DNA from: JAENVT01 sp039931555
GTDB lineage: Bacteria > Actinomycetota > Acidimicrobiia > Acidimicrobiales > Ilumatobacteraceae
DNA: 64,000 nt
Assembly (NCBI GenBank): GCA_039931555.1
Contig: JBDTRP010000154.1
Span: forward strand, 1-64,000
Direction: 5' to 3'
Part shown: positions 15,813-23,481 of the stretch, piece after piece
Layout: the number at the start of each line of letters is the position of its first letter
Numbering within the stretch: position 1 is the first letter of the stretch
Notes under the pieces: generated by a model
Databases searched by the model: none
Told to the model about the DNA's origin: nothing
Seen by the model: the letters and a program-made list of their open reading frames with translations, nothing else
Made by a program: the position numbers and the translations under genes

Positions 15813-18539
15813 GTGATGATTGTTTGCCCACCGACGGAGGTGGCAGCCACGGGCAATGACTTGCCACCCCACTCGTACGGTTCGGTCTTCGGGCGGCGGT
15901 CGTGGCCCGGTTGGCTTGCCCTCGTCGGGGCCATCTGCGTCGTTCACGTCCTCAGCCCGAACGGGGTCGGCGGCAACATCACGTACATCGTGATCACCAC
16001 GGGGTCGGCGGTGGCCGCCTGGATCGGCGTGAGGCGCCAGCCACCGCAGCGACGGTTTGCGTGGGGATGCATCGCCATCGGCCTGACGAGCTCGGGAGTC
16101 GGCGACACGATCTATTACATGCAGGGTCTCGTCGCTGGCTCGCTGCCGAACGTGTCCCTCGCCGACGCGTTCTGGCTGACCGCCTATGTCGGACTGTCCA
16201 TCGGGTTGTCGGGTTTGATCGTCGGCCGTCATACCACCGGCCGCCTCGATGTCGACGGCTTGCTCGACATCGGGTCATTTGTCGTCGTGGCAATGATCGT
16301 GGTCACGCAGTTCGGTGTGGTTCGCGATCTCGTGTCGGACGCGTCCTATCCGATCGCCACGAGAGTGATCTGGACGGGCTATCCCATCTTCGACGCCGCG
16401 CTCCTGGGCGTTGTCATCCAAGCGATGTTCAGTCGCCGCTTACGAGGTGCAGGAGGACTGTTCCTGAGTTGCGGCGTTGCGCTGTGGCTGACGTCGGACT
16501 TCACGTCGTTGTTCCTCTCCGACACCAAGGGCATCCACAAGTGGCTGGATCTCGGGTGGATGCTCGGCGCCGCCGGAATTGGCATTTCGACATGGCCCCG
16601 GGTCGCGCCGGGAACCAGCCGCGAGCCAACCTTTGCCGCTTCACCGCCGACGAACGGGCGAGTTGCGATCTCGCTGCTGCTGCTGCTGGTGCCAGGGCTC
16701 ATCGAGATCTGGCAAGTGGGCATCGGCCAACGGTTGAGCCCAGTTCCGATGTTCGGCGCAACGGTGACGCTTGTGGCGCTGGCACTGCTGCGCTCGACGC
16801 GGCTGGTCAAGGCGAGAAACCGTCAAGCAGCGACGCTGGAACAGAGCCGACGGTTCTACGCGGCGCTCGCCGAGAACTCCTCCGATGCCGTGATCGTGCT
16901 CGATCAGGCCGGCCGGATCCTGAACGAGGCCCCCAACCTGGTTTCGATGTTGGGGCGACCCGGTCTCTCGACGGTGGGCGTGGACGCAATCGGATTGCTC
17001 CGCCTGCCCGATCGCGAGGGCGCCCGAAACGTGCTCGGCCGTTGGTGGTCGACGACCGGGGTGGTCGACGACGCTGAGGTCGCGGCGACGCTGGCCGATG
17101 GATCGGAGCGGTGGTTCGGGGTTCGGGCGACGAACCTGTCGGCTGACCCCGACATCGCCGGACTGGTCATCAACCTACGAGACATCACCGACCGCAAGCA
17201 CGCCGAGTTCGCCCTCAGCCACAGCGGGTTCCACGACTCGCTGACCGGCCTCGCCAACCGCGCCCTGTTCCACGACCGCCTCGACCACGCACTCGACCGC
17301 ACGGCGCGCAGTGGCCTGGGGGTCGCCATCGTGTACCTCGACCTCGACGGGTTCAAGATGATCAACGACAGTCGCGGTCACGAGGCCGGGGATCAGGTGT
17401 TGCGCGAGGTGGCTACCCGCATCGCCGCCGCCGTCCGCACGCTCGACACCGTGTCGCGGCTTGGTGGCGACGAGTTCGCCGTCCTGATCGAAGAGAGCGG
17501 GCGGGTGCTCGACGAGGCCGAGACCGTGGCAGAACGCGTGCTGCAATCGCTGACCGCTCCGTTCATCGTCGACGGCCACCAGATCGTGCTCTCGGCGAGC
17601 ATCGGGATCGCCATCGGCGACGTGTCGTGCACGGCTTCGTCGATGATGCGCGATGCCGACGTTGCGATGTACAAGGCAAAGACGACCGGCAAGGCGCGGT
17701 GGGCGTTGTACGAACCGGCGATGCGCACTGCCGCCCTCGACCGCCTGGAGCTCGAGAGCGACCTGCACAAGGCGATCGACGAAGGGCAACTCCGACTCGT
17801 GTATCAGCCGGTCATCGAGCTGCGCTCGAGCCGGATCGTCGGCTTCGAGGCACTGATCCGATGGGATCACCCAACCCGTGGAGTCATCGAGCCCAACACG
17901 TTCATCCCGATCGCCGAGAGCAATGGCACCATGGTGTCGATCGGCCGGTGGGTGTTGGAGGAAGCGTGCCGAACTGCCGCGAGCTGGCACGCCGCGTTTC
18001 CCGCGAGGAAGTTGACCATGGCGGTCAACCTGTCGGCCCGACAACTCGCCGCGCCCGACATCCTCGGCGACGTCGCCCATGTACTCGTGCGGTCCGGGCT
18101 GCCGGCAGCGTCATTGATCCTCGAGATGACCGAGAGCGTCCTCGTCCAAGACACCGAAACCGCAACCCGAAGGCTGCAGGCGCTTCGGGCCCTCGGCGTT
18201 CGCCTCGCCATCGACGACTTCGGCACGGGGTACTCGTCGCTCAGCTACTTGCGGCAGTTCCCGATCGACATCTTGAAGATCGACAAGTCGTTCACCGACA
18301 CGATCACCCATCGCGCCCAGCTCCCGCCGATCGTCCACGGTCTGCTCGACCTGGCCACGACGCTGGGAATGACCACCGTCGCCGAGGGCATCGAGTTCGA
18401 GGTTCAGCGCGACACGCTGCGCGATGAGCACTGCCAGTTCGGGCAAGGCTTCTTGTTCTCCAAGCCACTCGATCCGGTCAACGCTCTGGCGATGCTGGCG
18501 ACCGGGCAGGCGATCGATTCCACTCCTGTTGGGCTGTAA
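15813..18539 (+). CDS. Multi-pass membrane PAS-GGDEF-EAL cyclic-di-GMP protein
   Basis: 908 residues. An N-terminal region of about 320 residues holds eight or nine hydrophobic helices, followed by a PAS domain (~340-450, ending with LRDITDRKHAEF), a GGDEF domain with RLGGDEFAVLIEESG, and an EAL domain with GFEALIRWDHP and IDDFGTGYSSLSYLRQFPID. Both catalytic signatures are intact. The start is GTG at 15813, directly followed by ATG. It is divergent from the SpoIIE-type phosphatase with a gap of about 55 bases, so the stress cascade and c-di-GMP signalling may share a control region. Confidence 0.92.
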   Translation: MMIVCPPTEVAATGNDLPPHSYGSVFGRRSWPGWLALVGAICVVHVLSPNGVGGNITYIVITTGSAVAAWIGVRRQPPQRRFAWGCIAIGLTSSGVGDTIYYMQGLVAGSLPNVSLADAFWLTAYVGLSIGLSGLIVGRHTTGRLDVDGLLDIGSFVVVAMIVVTQFGVVRDLVSDASYPIATRVIWTGYPIFDAALLGVVIQAMFSRRLRGAGGLFLSCGVALWLTSDFTSLFLSDTKGIHKWLDLGWMLGAAGIGISTWPRVAPGTSREPTFAASPPTNGRVAISLLLLLVPGLIEIWQVGIGQRLSPVPMFGATVTLVALALLRSTRLVKARNRQAATLEQSRRFYAALAENSSDAVIVLDQAGRILNEAPNLVSMLGRPGLSTVGVDAIGLLRLPDREGARNVLGRWWSTTGVVDDAEVAATLADGSERWFGVRATNLSADPDIAGLVINLRDITDRKHAEFALSHSGFHDSLTGLANRALFHDRLDHALDRTARSGLGVAIVYLDLDGFKMINDSRGHEAGDQVLREVATRIAAAVRTLDTVSRLGGDEFAVLIEESGRVLDEAETVAERVLQSLTAPFIVDGHQIVLSASIGIAIGDVSCTASSMMRDADVAMYKAKTTGKARWALYEPAMRTAALDRLELESDLHKAIDEGQLRLVYQPVIELRSSRIVGFEALIRWDHPTRGVIEPNTFIPIAESNGTMVSIGRWVLEEACRTAASWHAAFPARKLTMAVNLSARQLAAPDILGDVAHVLVRSGLPAASLILEMTESVLVQDTETATRRLQALRALGVRLAIDDFGTGYSSLSYLRQFPIDILKIDKSFTDTITHRAQLPPIVHGLLDLATTLGMTTVAEGIEFEVQRDTLRDEHCQFGQGFLFSKPLDPVNALAMLATGQAIDSTPVGL

Positions 18540-18552
18540 CACCGAGTCACGG

Positions 18553-18900
18553 TCAGGTTGCCGCCGCAGAGCGCGTCGAGCCGGGGGCAGCAGGCTCGAT
18601 GTTGGTCGTCTCGACCAGCTTGTCGACCACGCGTTCCTCGATGGGGTTCGCCTCGAGCTGCTCGACCTCGGCCATCTGCTCGACCTCGACGCGCGAGGCC
18701 TGCCACGCCGACCAGTGCCCGGACACCAAGGCCCACAAGGAGAGCGCCGACACGTACGTGACGCTGCTCAGCAGGCCGAGCGCGATCGAAATGGGGATCA
18801 TCACCAACCAGAAGATGGTGAACCAGCCGTTGACTCGACGCATGAACACAGGGTCGCCTTGGATCGACGCCCACAACGACTTCACGACGCCCATGGGCAC
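18553..18900 (-). CDS. Small membrane protein with two helices, function unknown
   Basis: 115 residues starting MPMGVVKSLWASIQGDP. Two hydrophobic helices are visible (GWFTIFWLVMIPISIALGLL and a second around SVTYVSALSLWALVSG), then an acidic, glutamate-rich tail (EVEQMAEVEQLEANPIEERV) likely to be helical and cytoplasmic. I do not recognise a family. It is convergent with the GGDEF-EAL gene, 13 bases apart. Confidence 0.7.
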   Translation of the reverse strand: MPMGVVKSLWASIQGDPVFMRRVNGWFTIFWLVMIPISIALGLLSSVTYVSALSLWALVSGHWSAWQASRVEVEQMAEVEQLEANPIEERVVDKLVETTNIEPAAPGSTRSAAAT

Positions 18901-18972
18901 GCCATTTCGTGGATCATGGCTGAGGTGGTTACCCCGACGAGATCATCGGCAAACAGGCGTTTACACACATGA

Positions 18973-19034
18973 TGCTCGGGTATCTCCCCCTCGTGCTCGA
19001 CCGCCGGCACCTGACGAGGGGGCTGACCCGAGCA
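18973..19034. repeat. Long imperfect palindrome, REP-like or terminator
   Basis: The arm at 18974-18994 (GCTCGGGT-ATCT-CCCCCTCGT) pairs with 19014-19033 (ACGAGGGGG-CTG-ACCCGAGC): 17 pairs with one small internal bulge and a 19-base loop. It starts 5 bases after the stop of the ArsR-SRPBCC gene. No T-tract follows on either strand. Confidence 0.6.
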
Positions 19035-19038
19035 CGTC

Positions 19039-19803
19039 TCAGGTCGCCGGCCCGTACATCAGCGACCCGGGGGTCGTCAGCACCTGACCGGTTTCCAACC
19101 ACGTCTTCAGACCCGAAAGGATCATCGGCCATCCACCGTAGAGCTGGTCGTTGGCGCCCTCGCGAAGCTGATCGTGAGTGACGACGAGGCGACAGGAGTC
19201 CCCGACCGGCTCGATCTCCCACGTGACCCGCGAGGTCCCTTCGCTCTTCACGTCGTCACCCCACAGCGCGACCATGCTCTGCACCAGGCGGCGAGGAGGG
19301 TCGACCTCCAGGTTCTCACCTTCACCGAGCACCATCCCCGGAGCGCCGGGGTTGGTCATCGCGAAGTGCGACCCTGTCGTCCAATCGGATGTGATGGTGT
19401 TGCCGAACTGGAACTTCTGGCGAATCTCCGGATCCGTGATCGCGTGCCACAGACGCTCGGGGGTCGTGCGGATGTAGATCTCGAAGACCTTCTCCATGGA
19501 ACTCTCCATTCTGTTCTTGAGCTCGAGAAGCGCTGCCGCCCACGGCTCGGTGTACTTGCTCACCCACCGGTCGTGGATGAGCCGGATCGGGATTGCGTTC
19601 AAGTAATGCAACTTCTCCCTGCCACGCCGCTTGGTCACCACCAATCCGGCAGCTTCCAGCAGCTTCAGATGCTTCATCACCCCGATGCGCGACATCGAGA
19701 AGCGATCCGCCAGCGCACCCAACGTCTGTCCGTCCTCACGGAACAGGTCGTCGAGCAGGCTGCGCCGAGTCGGATCGGCGAGGGCTTTGAACACGGTGTC
19801 CAC
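19039..19803 (-). CDS. ArsR-family regulator fused to an SRPBCC (AHSA1-like) domain
   Basis: 254 residues. The first ~95 form an ArsR winged helix (FKALADPTRRSLLDDLF, then FSMSRIGVMKHLKLLEAAGL and the wing VTKRRGREKLHYLN). The rest is an AHSA1-type SRPBCC domain (VFEIYIRTTPERLWHAITDP, then LVQSMVALWGDD). ArsR and SRPBCC genes are usually separate neighbours; here they form one polypeptide, so ligand sensing and DNA binding may be joined. GTG at 19803 is chosen because the promoter -10 ends 6 bases upstream, leaving no room for a leader. It probably represses itself. Confidence 0.9.
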   Translation of the reverse strand: MDTVFKALADPTRRSLLDDLFREDGQTLGALADRFSMSRIGVMKHLKLLEAAGLVVTKRRGREKLHYLNAIPIRLIHDRWVSKYTEPWAAALLELKNRMESSMEKVFEIYIRTTPERLWHAITDPEIRQKFQFGNTITSDWTTGSHFAMTNPGAPGMVLGEGENLEVDPPRRLVQSMVALWGDDVKSEGTSRVTWEIEPVGDSCRLVVTHDQLREGANDQLYGGWPMILSGLKTWLETGQVLTTPGSLMYGPAT

Positions 19804-19839
19804 ATGTATATAATAGGTAACTCTTTGGTTATATGTCAA
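19804..19839 (-). promoter_or_regulatory. Near-consensus, probably leaderless promoter of the ArsR-SRPBCC gene
   Basis: On the minus strand, TTGACA (19839-19834), an 18-base spacer and TATTAT (19815-19810) are followed by 6 bases and the GTG start. The expected transcription start therefore falls on or next to the start codon. The AT-rich patch stands out in this GC-rich window. Confidence 0.65.
19818..19831 (-). promoter_or_regulatory. Candidate ArsR autorepression operator
   Basis: TAAC-N6-GTTA lies in the spacer between the -35 and -10 boxes, where bound repressor would block polymerase. It resembles the ATAACC-type palindromes in front of other ArsR/SRPBCC genes. The arms are short. Confidence 0.4.
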
Positions 19840-20174
19840 GATCATCCGCCCATCACGGAGCCGAAATGAGGACGAAACCGTTGATTCGTACGGCGCCACC
19901 CGACCGGGACTCGTCGGGCGCGATTTCGGCATTGCTGGTACTCACAGCGCACCCAACCAGTCTCAACGGGTTCGATTCGGGTACTGGGAGTACCGAAGTC
20001 GCGCCCAACGAGTGCGCGACTGGCTCGCCGAGAACCACGCCCCGAGCCGGCGTTCGGCGCTGACATCAACTGCTCAGCATCGTCGGAGACCCCGTCCGGT
20101 CGAGGGTCCAGATACGTCCAGCCGGCGCCCACCGGGCCCCATGACCTCCAGCCGATCTCGACCACACTACGCGG

Positions 20175-20220
20175 TCAAGTGGCCGTGTGTGGGCAGTCTC
20201 AAGTGGCCGACGTTGGGCAG
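20175..20220. repeat. Two 22-base direct repeats
   Basis: TCAAGTGGCCG-N4-TGGGCAG occurs at 20175-20196 and again at 20199-20220, matching at 18 of 22 positions with a 24-base period. The AAGTGGCC...TGGGCAG unit resembles the repeated terminal sites of some actinobacterial IS21-family elements, recalled from memory. No istA or istB is present, so at most a solo end remains. Confidence 0.5.
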
Positions 20221-20285
20221 AACTGTTGTCCGCCGACAGATCTTCGCGACCTGAGGAACCGACGGCGACTGGGTGCGTCTGCGAC

Positions 20286-20346
20286 GTGTAGCGCGCGCTC
20301 TGGCAGCGTCGCCCATCCCGTGACACTCGTCTCGCACGCGCTACAC
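20286..20346. repeat. Inverted repeat with 10-base arms
   Basis: GTGTAGCGCG at 20286-20295 is the exact reverse complement of CGCGCTACAC at 20337-20346; the spacer is 41 bases. It is in non-coding DNA. Its function is unknown. Confidence 0.5.
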
Positions 20347-20512
20347 GCTCATCCACATCATCGGGGGGCAGCGGCGCGAAAACCAGTGCCGAATGACCTC
20401 GGGTGTGCGGGCATCATGGCATTTCATGGCGCGATCCGCTGCGTACGCAGTCGCCGTCGCCGTGATGCTGCTGTCGTCGGGCGGCGCGACGGTGGTGCTG
20501 CGAAGCGGGCGA

Positions 20513-21043
20513 TCAGCGCCGGCGAGGCAATCGATCGAGGAAGCGGAGCGCGGCCTGCGACGACTCCTGACGCCACAGGTCGACGACGTCGACGGGCGCG
20601 TCCACATCCTCCTCGACGATCATTGCGTCGGCGAGCTCGGTGAGACGCACATGCTGGCGGTCGAGCATGTCGTCGGCGGTGATGCCACACAGATCGGCGA
20701 TGATCAGCTTCAGCAGCAGCTCGCTGCGGAGATCACGGAGGTGTGCAACCGGCGTGTCGAGCCATGTACGAAGCTGCGCCCGACCGCTCCGTGTGGCGGC
20801 CAGGATCGTGCGGTTGCCGCCAGCGATGCCCGGCTCCTCCCCTACCGCGTGGACGAATCCGCGAGTCGCCAACTGGTCGAGCGACCGGTACGTCAGGGCT
20901 CGCGACATCGACCACACTCGACCGATGTCGCCTGTCGGCTTCAGTCGCGCGGCAATGGCGAAACCGTGAGTGGGTCCCGGATACAGGATCCCAAGGCAGG
21001 CCCACTCGCCGAGCAGCAGCTGTTGTGCGGTCGTGCGGGCCAC
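20513..21043 (-). CDS. PadR-like transcriptional regulator
   Basis: 176 residues starting at GTG 21043 (then ARTTAQQLLLGEWACLG). The N-terminal winged helix reads LGILYPGPTHGFAIAARLKP, followed by the recognition region SMSRALTYRSLDQLATRGF and a Gly-rich wing. The C-terminal half is helical (RLTELADAMIVEEDVDAPVD), as in PadR dimerisation domains. The start is 2 bases after the msrB stop (TGA-CG-GTG), so it is cotranscribed with msrB. The ligand and targets are unknown. Confidence 0.78.
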   Translation of the reverse strand: MARTTAQQLLLGEWACLGILYPGPTHGFAIAARLKPTGDIGRVWSMSRALTYRSLDQLATRGFVHAVGEEPGIAGGNRTILAATRSGRAQLRTWLDTPVAHLRDLRSELLLKLIIADLCGITADDMLDRQHVRLTELADAMIVEEDVDAPVDVVDLWRQESSQAALRFLDRLPRRR

Positions 21044-21045
21044 CG

Positions 21046-21456
21046 TCAGGCGTCGTTCGGGTCCGTGACCAGATCGAGCGCAAGGCTGTTCATGCAGTAC
21101 CGCTGACCGGTCGGAGCCGGGCCGTCGGGGAAGAGGTGACCGAGGTGCGATCCGCACCGCTTGCAGCGGACCTCGGTGCGGGTCATCCCGTGGCCGGCGT
21201 CTTCGATCAGATCGACCGCGTCAGCGGCCTTGGTTTGGTAGAAGCTCGGCCAGCCGCTTCCCGACTCGTACTTGGCGGTCGAGTCGAACAGCTCGGCCCC
21301 GCAGGCAGCGCAGCGGTACGTGCCGTCGGCGTGCTCATTGACGTACTGGCCACTCCAGGCTCGCTCGGTTCCGGCCCGCCGAAGCACCTCGTACTGCTCG
21401 GGCGTCAACGTCGCACGCCAATCGGCCTCGCTGCGTTCGATCTCAGGCATCGTCAA
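21046..21456 (-). CDS. msrB: Peptide-methionine (R)-S-oxide reductase
   Basis: 136 residues, full length for MsrB, which reduces the R epimer of methionine sulfoxide in proteins. Structural zinc cysteines are in RCAACGAELF and VRCKRCGSHLGH. The substrate region YESGSGWPSFYQ and the catalytic cysteine in RYCMNSLAL are intact. A resolving cysteine is not obvious elsewhere. It precedes the PadR-like gene and follows modA by 53 bases. Confidence 0.96.
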   Translation of the reverse strand: MTMPEIERSEADWRATLTPEQYEVLRRAGTERAWSGQYVNEHADGTYRCAACGAELFDSTAKYESGSGWPSFYQTKAADAVDLIEDAGHGMTRTEVRCKRCGSHLGHLFPDGPAPTGQRYCMNSLALDLVTDPNDA

Positions 21457-21509
21457 TCCTCCGTGGAGACTGCGGCGTGTGTCGGCCGCTGAGGTCGACA
21501 GTATCGAAC

Positions 21510-22313
21510 TCAGGGCGCGAGGAATCCGTACTTGGCGAGGATGGCCTGGCCCGCGGCGCTGGCGACAAAGTCGATGAACGCCTGCGCCCCGTCGATGTTC
21601 GTCGCTTCTTTGGTCACGACCATCTGGTAGCCGTTGGTCACGTTGATGTCGGCGGGGATCTCCACGCCACCGGCCGCATCACCAGCAGCTGCGACATCGC
21701 TGACGTACACGATGCCCGCATCGGCCTCGCCAGCAATCACCTTCGTCACCACGCCTTTGACCTTGTCCTCCAGGCTCTTCGGCGCCGTGGTCACCCCGGC
21801 GTTCTTCAGAACGGCCGCAGCGCTCTTCCCGCACGGGACGGTCTCGGCGCACAACACGACGATCAGGTCGGGCTCGGCGAGGTCGGTAACACCTGTGATC
21901 GCCTTCGGATTGCCCTTCTCCACGATGATCTCCATCGTGTTCTTGGCGATCGACACCGGCTCGCCGGCACTCTCACCGGCGTGGATCAACCTGGTCATGT
22001 TCGAGTCGTCGGCGGCGGCAAAGATGTCAGCCGGAGCCCCTTGCCCGATCTGCGTGACGAGATCACCGGAACCGGCAAAGTTGAACGTGACGTTCGCATC
22101 GCGATTGTCGATGTTGAACGCGGCGCCGATCTCGGTGAACGCCTCCGTCAGCGACGACGCGGCGAACACAACGATGTCGCCCGACACTGCCGTCGGTGCC
22201 GCGGTCGCCACAGACGTTGAGTCGCTTCCGCATGACGCACCGACGAAGCCCACGACGATGACGGCTGCAACTGCGAATCGAGATGATCTCCGCATGATCG
22301 GCACAATAGTCAC
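21510..22313 (-). CDS. modA: Molybdate ABC transporter substrate-binding lipoprotein
   Basis: 267 residues. The N-terminus is a lipoprotein signal (MRRSSRFAVAAVIVVGFVG followed by the lipobox Cys in ASCGSDS). The mature part has ModA features: IVVFAASSLTEAFTEIGAAF near the start, GSGDLVTQIGQGAPADIF, and the C-terminal AQAFIDFVASAAGQAILAKY. It binds molybdate or tungstate outside the membrane. ATG at 22295 (MRRSS) is an equally good start. No modB or modC gene flanks it here: the next genes are msrB and a CDF exporter. Confidence 0.92.
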   Translation of the reverse strand: MTIVPIMRRSSRFAVAAVIVVGFVGASCGSDSTSVATAAPTAVSGDIVVFAASSLTEAFTEIGAAFNIDNRDANVTFNFAGSGDLVTQIGQGAPADIFAAADDSNMTRLIHAGESAGEPVSIAKNTMEIIVEKGNPKAITGVTDLAEPDLIVVLCAETVPCGKSAAAVLKNAGVTTAPKSLEDKVKGVVTKVIAGEADAGIVYVSDVAAAGDAAGGVEIPADINVTNGYQMVVTKEATNIDGAQAFIDFVASAAGQAILAKYGFLAP

Positions 22314-22394
22314 ACTATGACTAACGCAGCGTCATCACTGATGGGTCGTTCAATGCGCTTCCCTTCCGAGGTGACGTCGCACTGAGACTCGATC

Positions 22395-22450
22395 ACTCGA
22401 ACTTTGTCGCTCCCAGGTCGCTCAGCGACCGCCCAGCGACAAAGTTCAGG
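22395..22450 (-). repeat. 56-bp palindromic repeat, copy 1
   Basis: GAACTTTGTCGCT and AGCGACAAAGTTC form outer arms of 13 bases; an inner GGTCGCT/AGCGACC stem adds to the fold. The reverse complement matches the copy at 29710-29765 at nearly every base (two differences over the palindrome). It lies between modA and the CDF gene. Confidence 0.8.
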
Positions 22451-22542
22451 AGATGACGGCTGCGTCGGGCGAGGGTCGGTGCCCGAGCGGTGACGAGTGA
22501 GCGAGGCCCGAATCAAGGTGAGGTGCAGCGCGCACGGTACCG

Positions 22543-23481
22543 CTACCAGTTGACGTCGTCGCAGCCGTGGTGGTCTTCTGGTTCGACCTGCAGGGTGGCG
22601 TGTTTGATGCCGTGCCGAACGGCCAGCAGGTGACGGGCTTGGTCGAGCACGGAGTGCGAGTCGGTACCGACCGCCACCATCAGGTGGGCAGTGGCGACCT
22701 CCATCTCCGAGGTCAGCGTCCACACGTGCACATCGTGCACGTCGACGACACCGGCGATCGTGGCCAGCTCGCGCTGCAATGCGGGGATGTCGAGTCGCTC
22801 GGGGGCAGCTTGTACCAGCACTTGCAGCGCTTCGCGGCCGAGCCGCCAGGCCCGCGGAAGGATGAACACACCGATCACCGCACCGATCGCGGGATCGACC
22901 CATGTCCATCCTGTGATGCCCCACACGACGGCCGCGACGATCACACCGATCGACCCGAGCGTGTCGCTGACGACCTCGAGGTAGGCGCCGCGCATGTTGA
23001 GGCTGTCCTTGGCCCCCGCCCGCAACAACAGAAACGCGGCCACATTCACGGCTAGGCCGATGATCCCGACGACAAGCACCGGCGACGAGGCGACTTCGCG
23101 CGCGTCGCCCAACCGACCGACGGCCTTGAACAACACGTACCCGGCAACAGCGAACAGCAGCGCAGCGTTGACCAGTGCCGCCAGGATCTCCAGCCGGTAC
23201 AACCCGAACGTGCGCTGCGGATGCGAGCGGGCCGTTGACCCAGCGTGTATTGCCGCCAGGGCCATTCCCAGCCCGAGCGCGTCAGTGGCCATGTGGCCGG
23301 CATCCGACAGGAGCGCCAGCGAGCCGGTCGCGAGCCCGACGATCACCTGCACCGCCAGGAACGCGACGATCAGTCCGAACGAGATGGCCAGCGGTTTGCT
23401 GTGCCGGGCGCCGGCCCGCATCGCCGCCGCACCGTGGTCGTGGCCGTGACCGTGACCGCCAAGTCCTTGGTCACCGCTCAT
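22543..23481 (-). CDS. Cation diffusion facilitator metal exporter
   Basis: 312 residues, CDF (CzcD/ZitB-like) family. The N-terminus is histidine-rich (GHGHGHDHG), typical of zinc exporters. Six hydrophobic helices are visible; the metal-site region in helix 2 reads LLSDAGHMATDALGLG (H and two D residues), with a matching ...EVVSDTLGSIGV in helix 5. The C-terminal cytoplasmic domain contains VVDVHDVHVWTLTSEMEVAT, as in zinc-regulated dimerisation domains. It exports Zn, Co or Cd in exchange for protons. The start overlaps the preceding FAD oxidoreductase stop by 4 bases. Confidence 0.93.
   Translation of the reverse strand: MSGDQGLGGHGHGHDHGAAAMRAGARHSKPLAISFGLIVAFLAVQVIVGLATGSLALLSDAGHMATDALGLGMALAAIHAGSTARSHPQRTFGLYRLEILAALVNAALLFAVAGYVLFKAVGRLGDAREVASSPVLVVGIIGLAVNVAAFLLLRAGAKDSLNMRGAYLEVVSDTLGSIGVIVAAVVWGITGWTWVDPAIGAVIGVFILPRAWRLGREALQVLVQAAPERLDIPALQRELATIAGVVDVHDVHVWTLTSEMEVATAHLMVAVGTDSHSVLDQARHLLAVRHGIKHATLQVEPEDHHGCDDVNW

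Larger units (their letters stand above)
19840..20512. other. Long stretch without a recognisable gene
   Basis: About 670 bases between the ArsR-type and PadR-type genes. No frame on either strand gives a convincing protein. It holds a pair of 22-base direct repeats (20175-20220) and an inverted repeat with 10-base arms (20286-20346). The composition is less coding-like than the neighbours, which may indicate decayed DNA. Confidence 0.6.

Noticed and set aside
20393..21106. A plus-strand frame starting with a signal-peptide-like stretch (MARSAAYAVAVAVMLLSS)
   Set aside because: After the first ~40 codons it is antisense to the PadR-like gene and part of msrB; no ribosome site and no recognisable domain.
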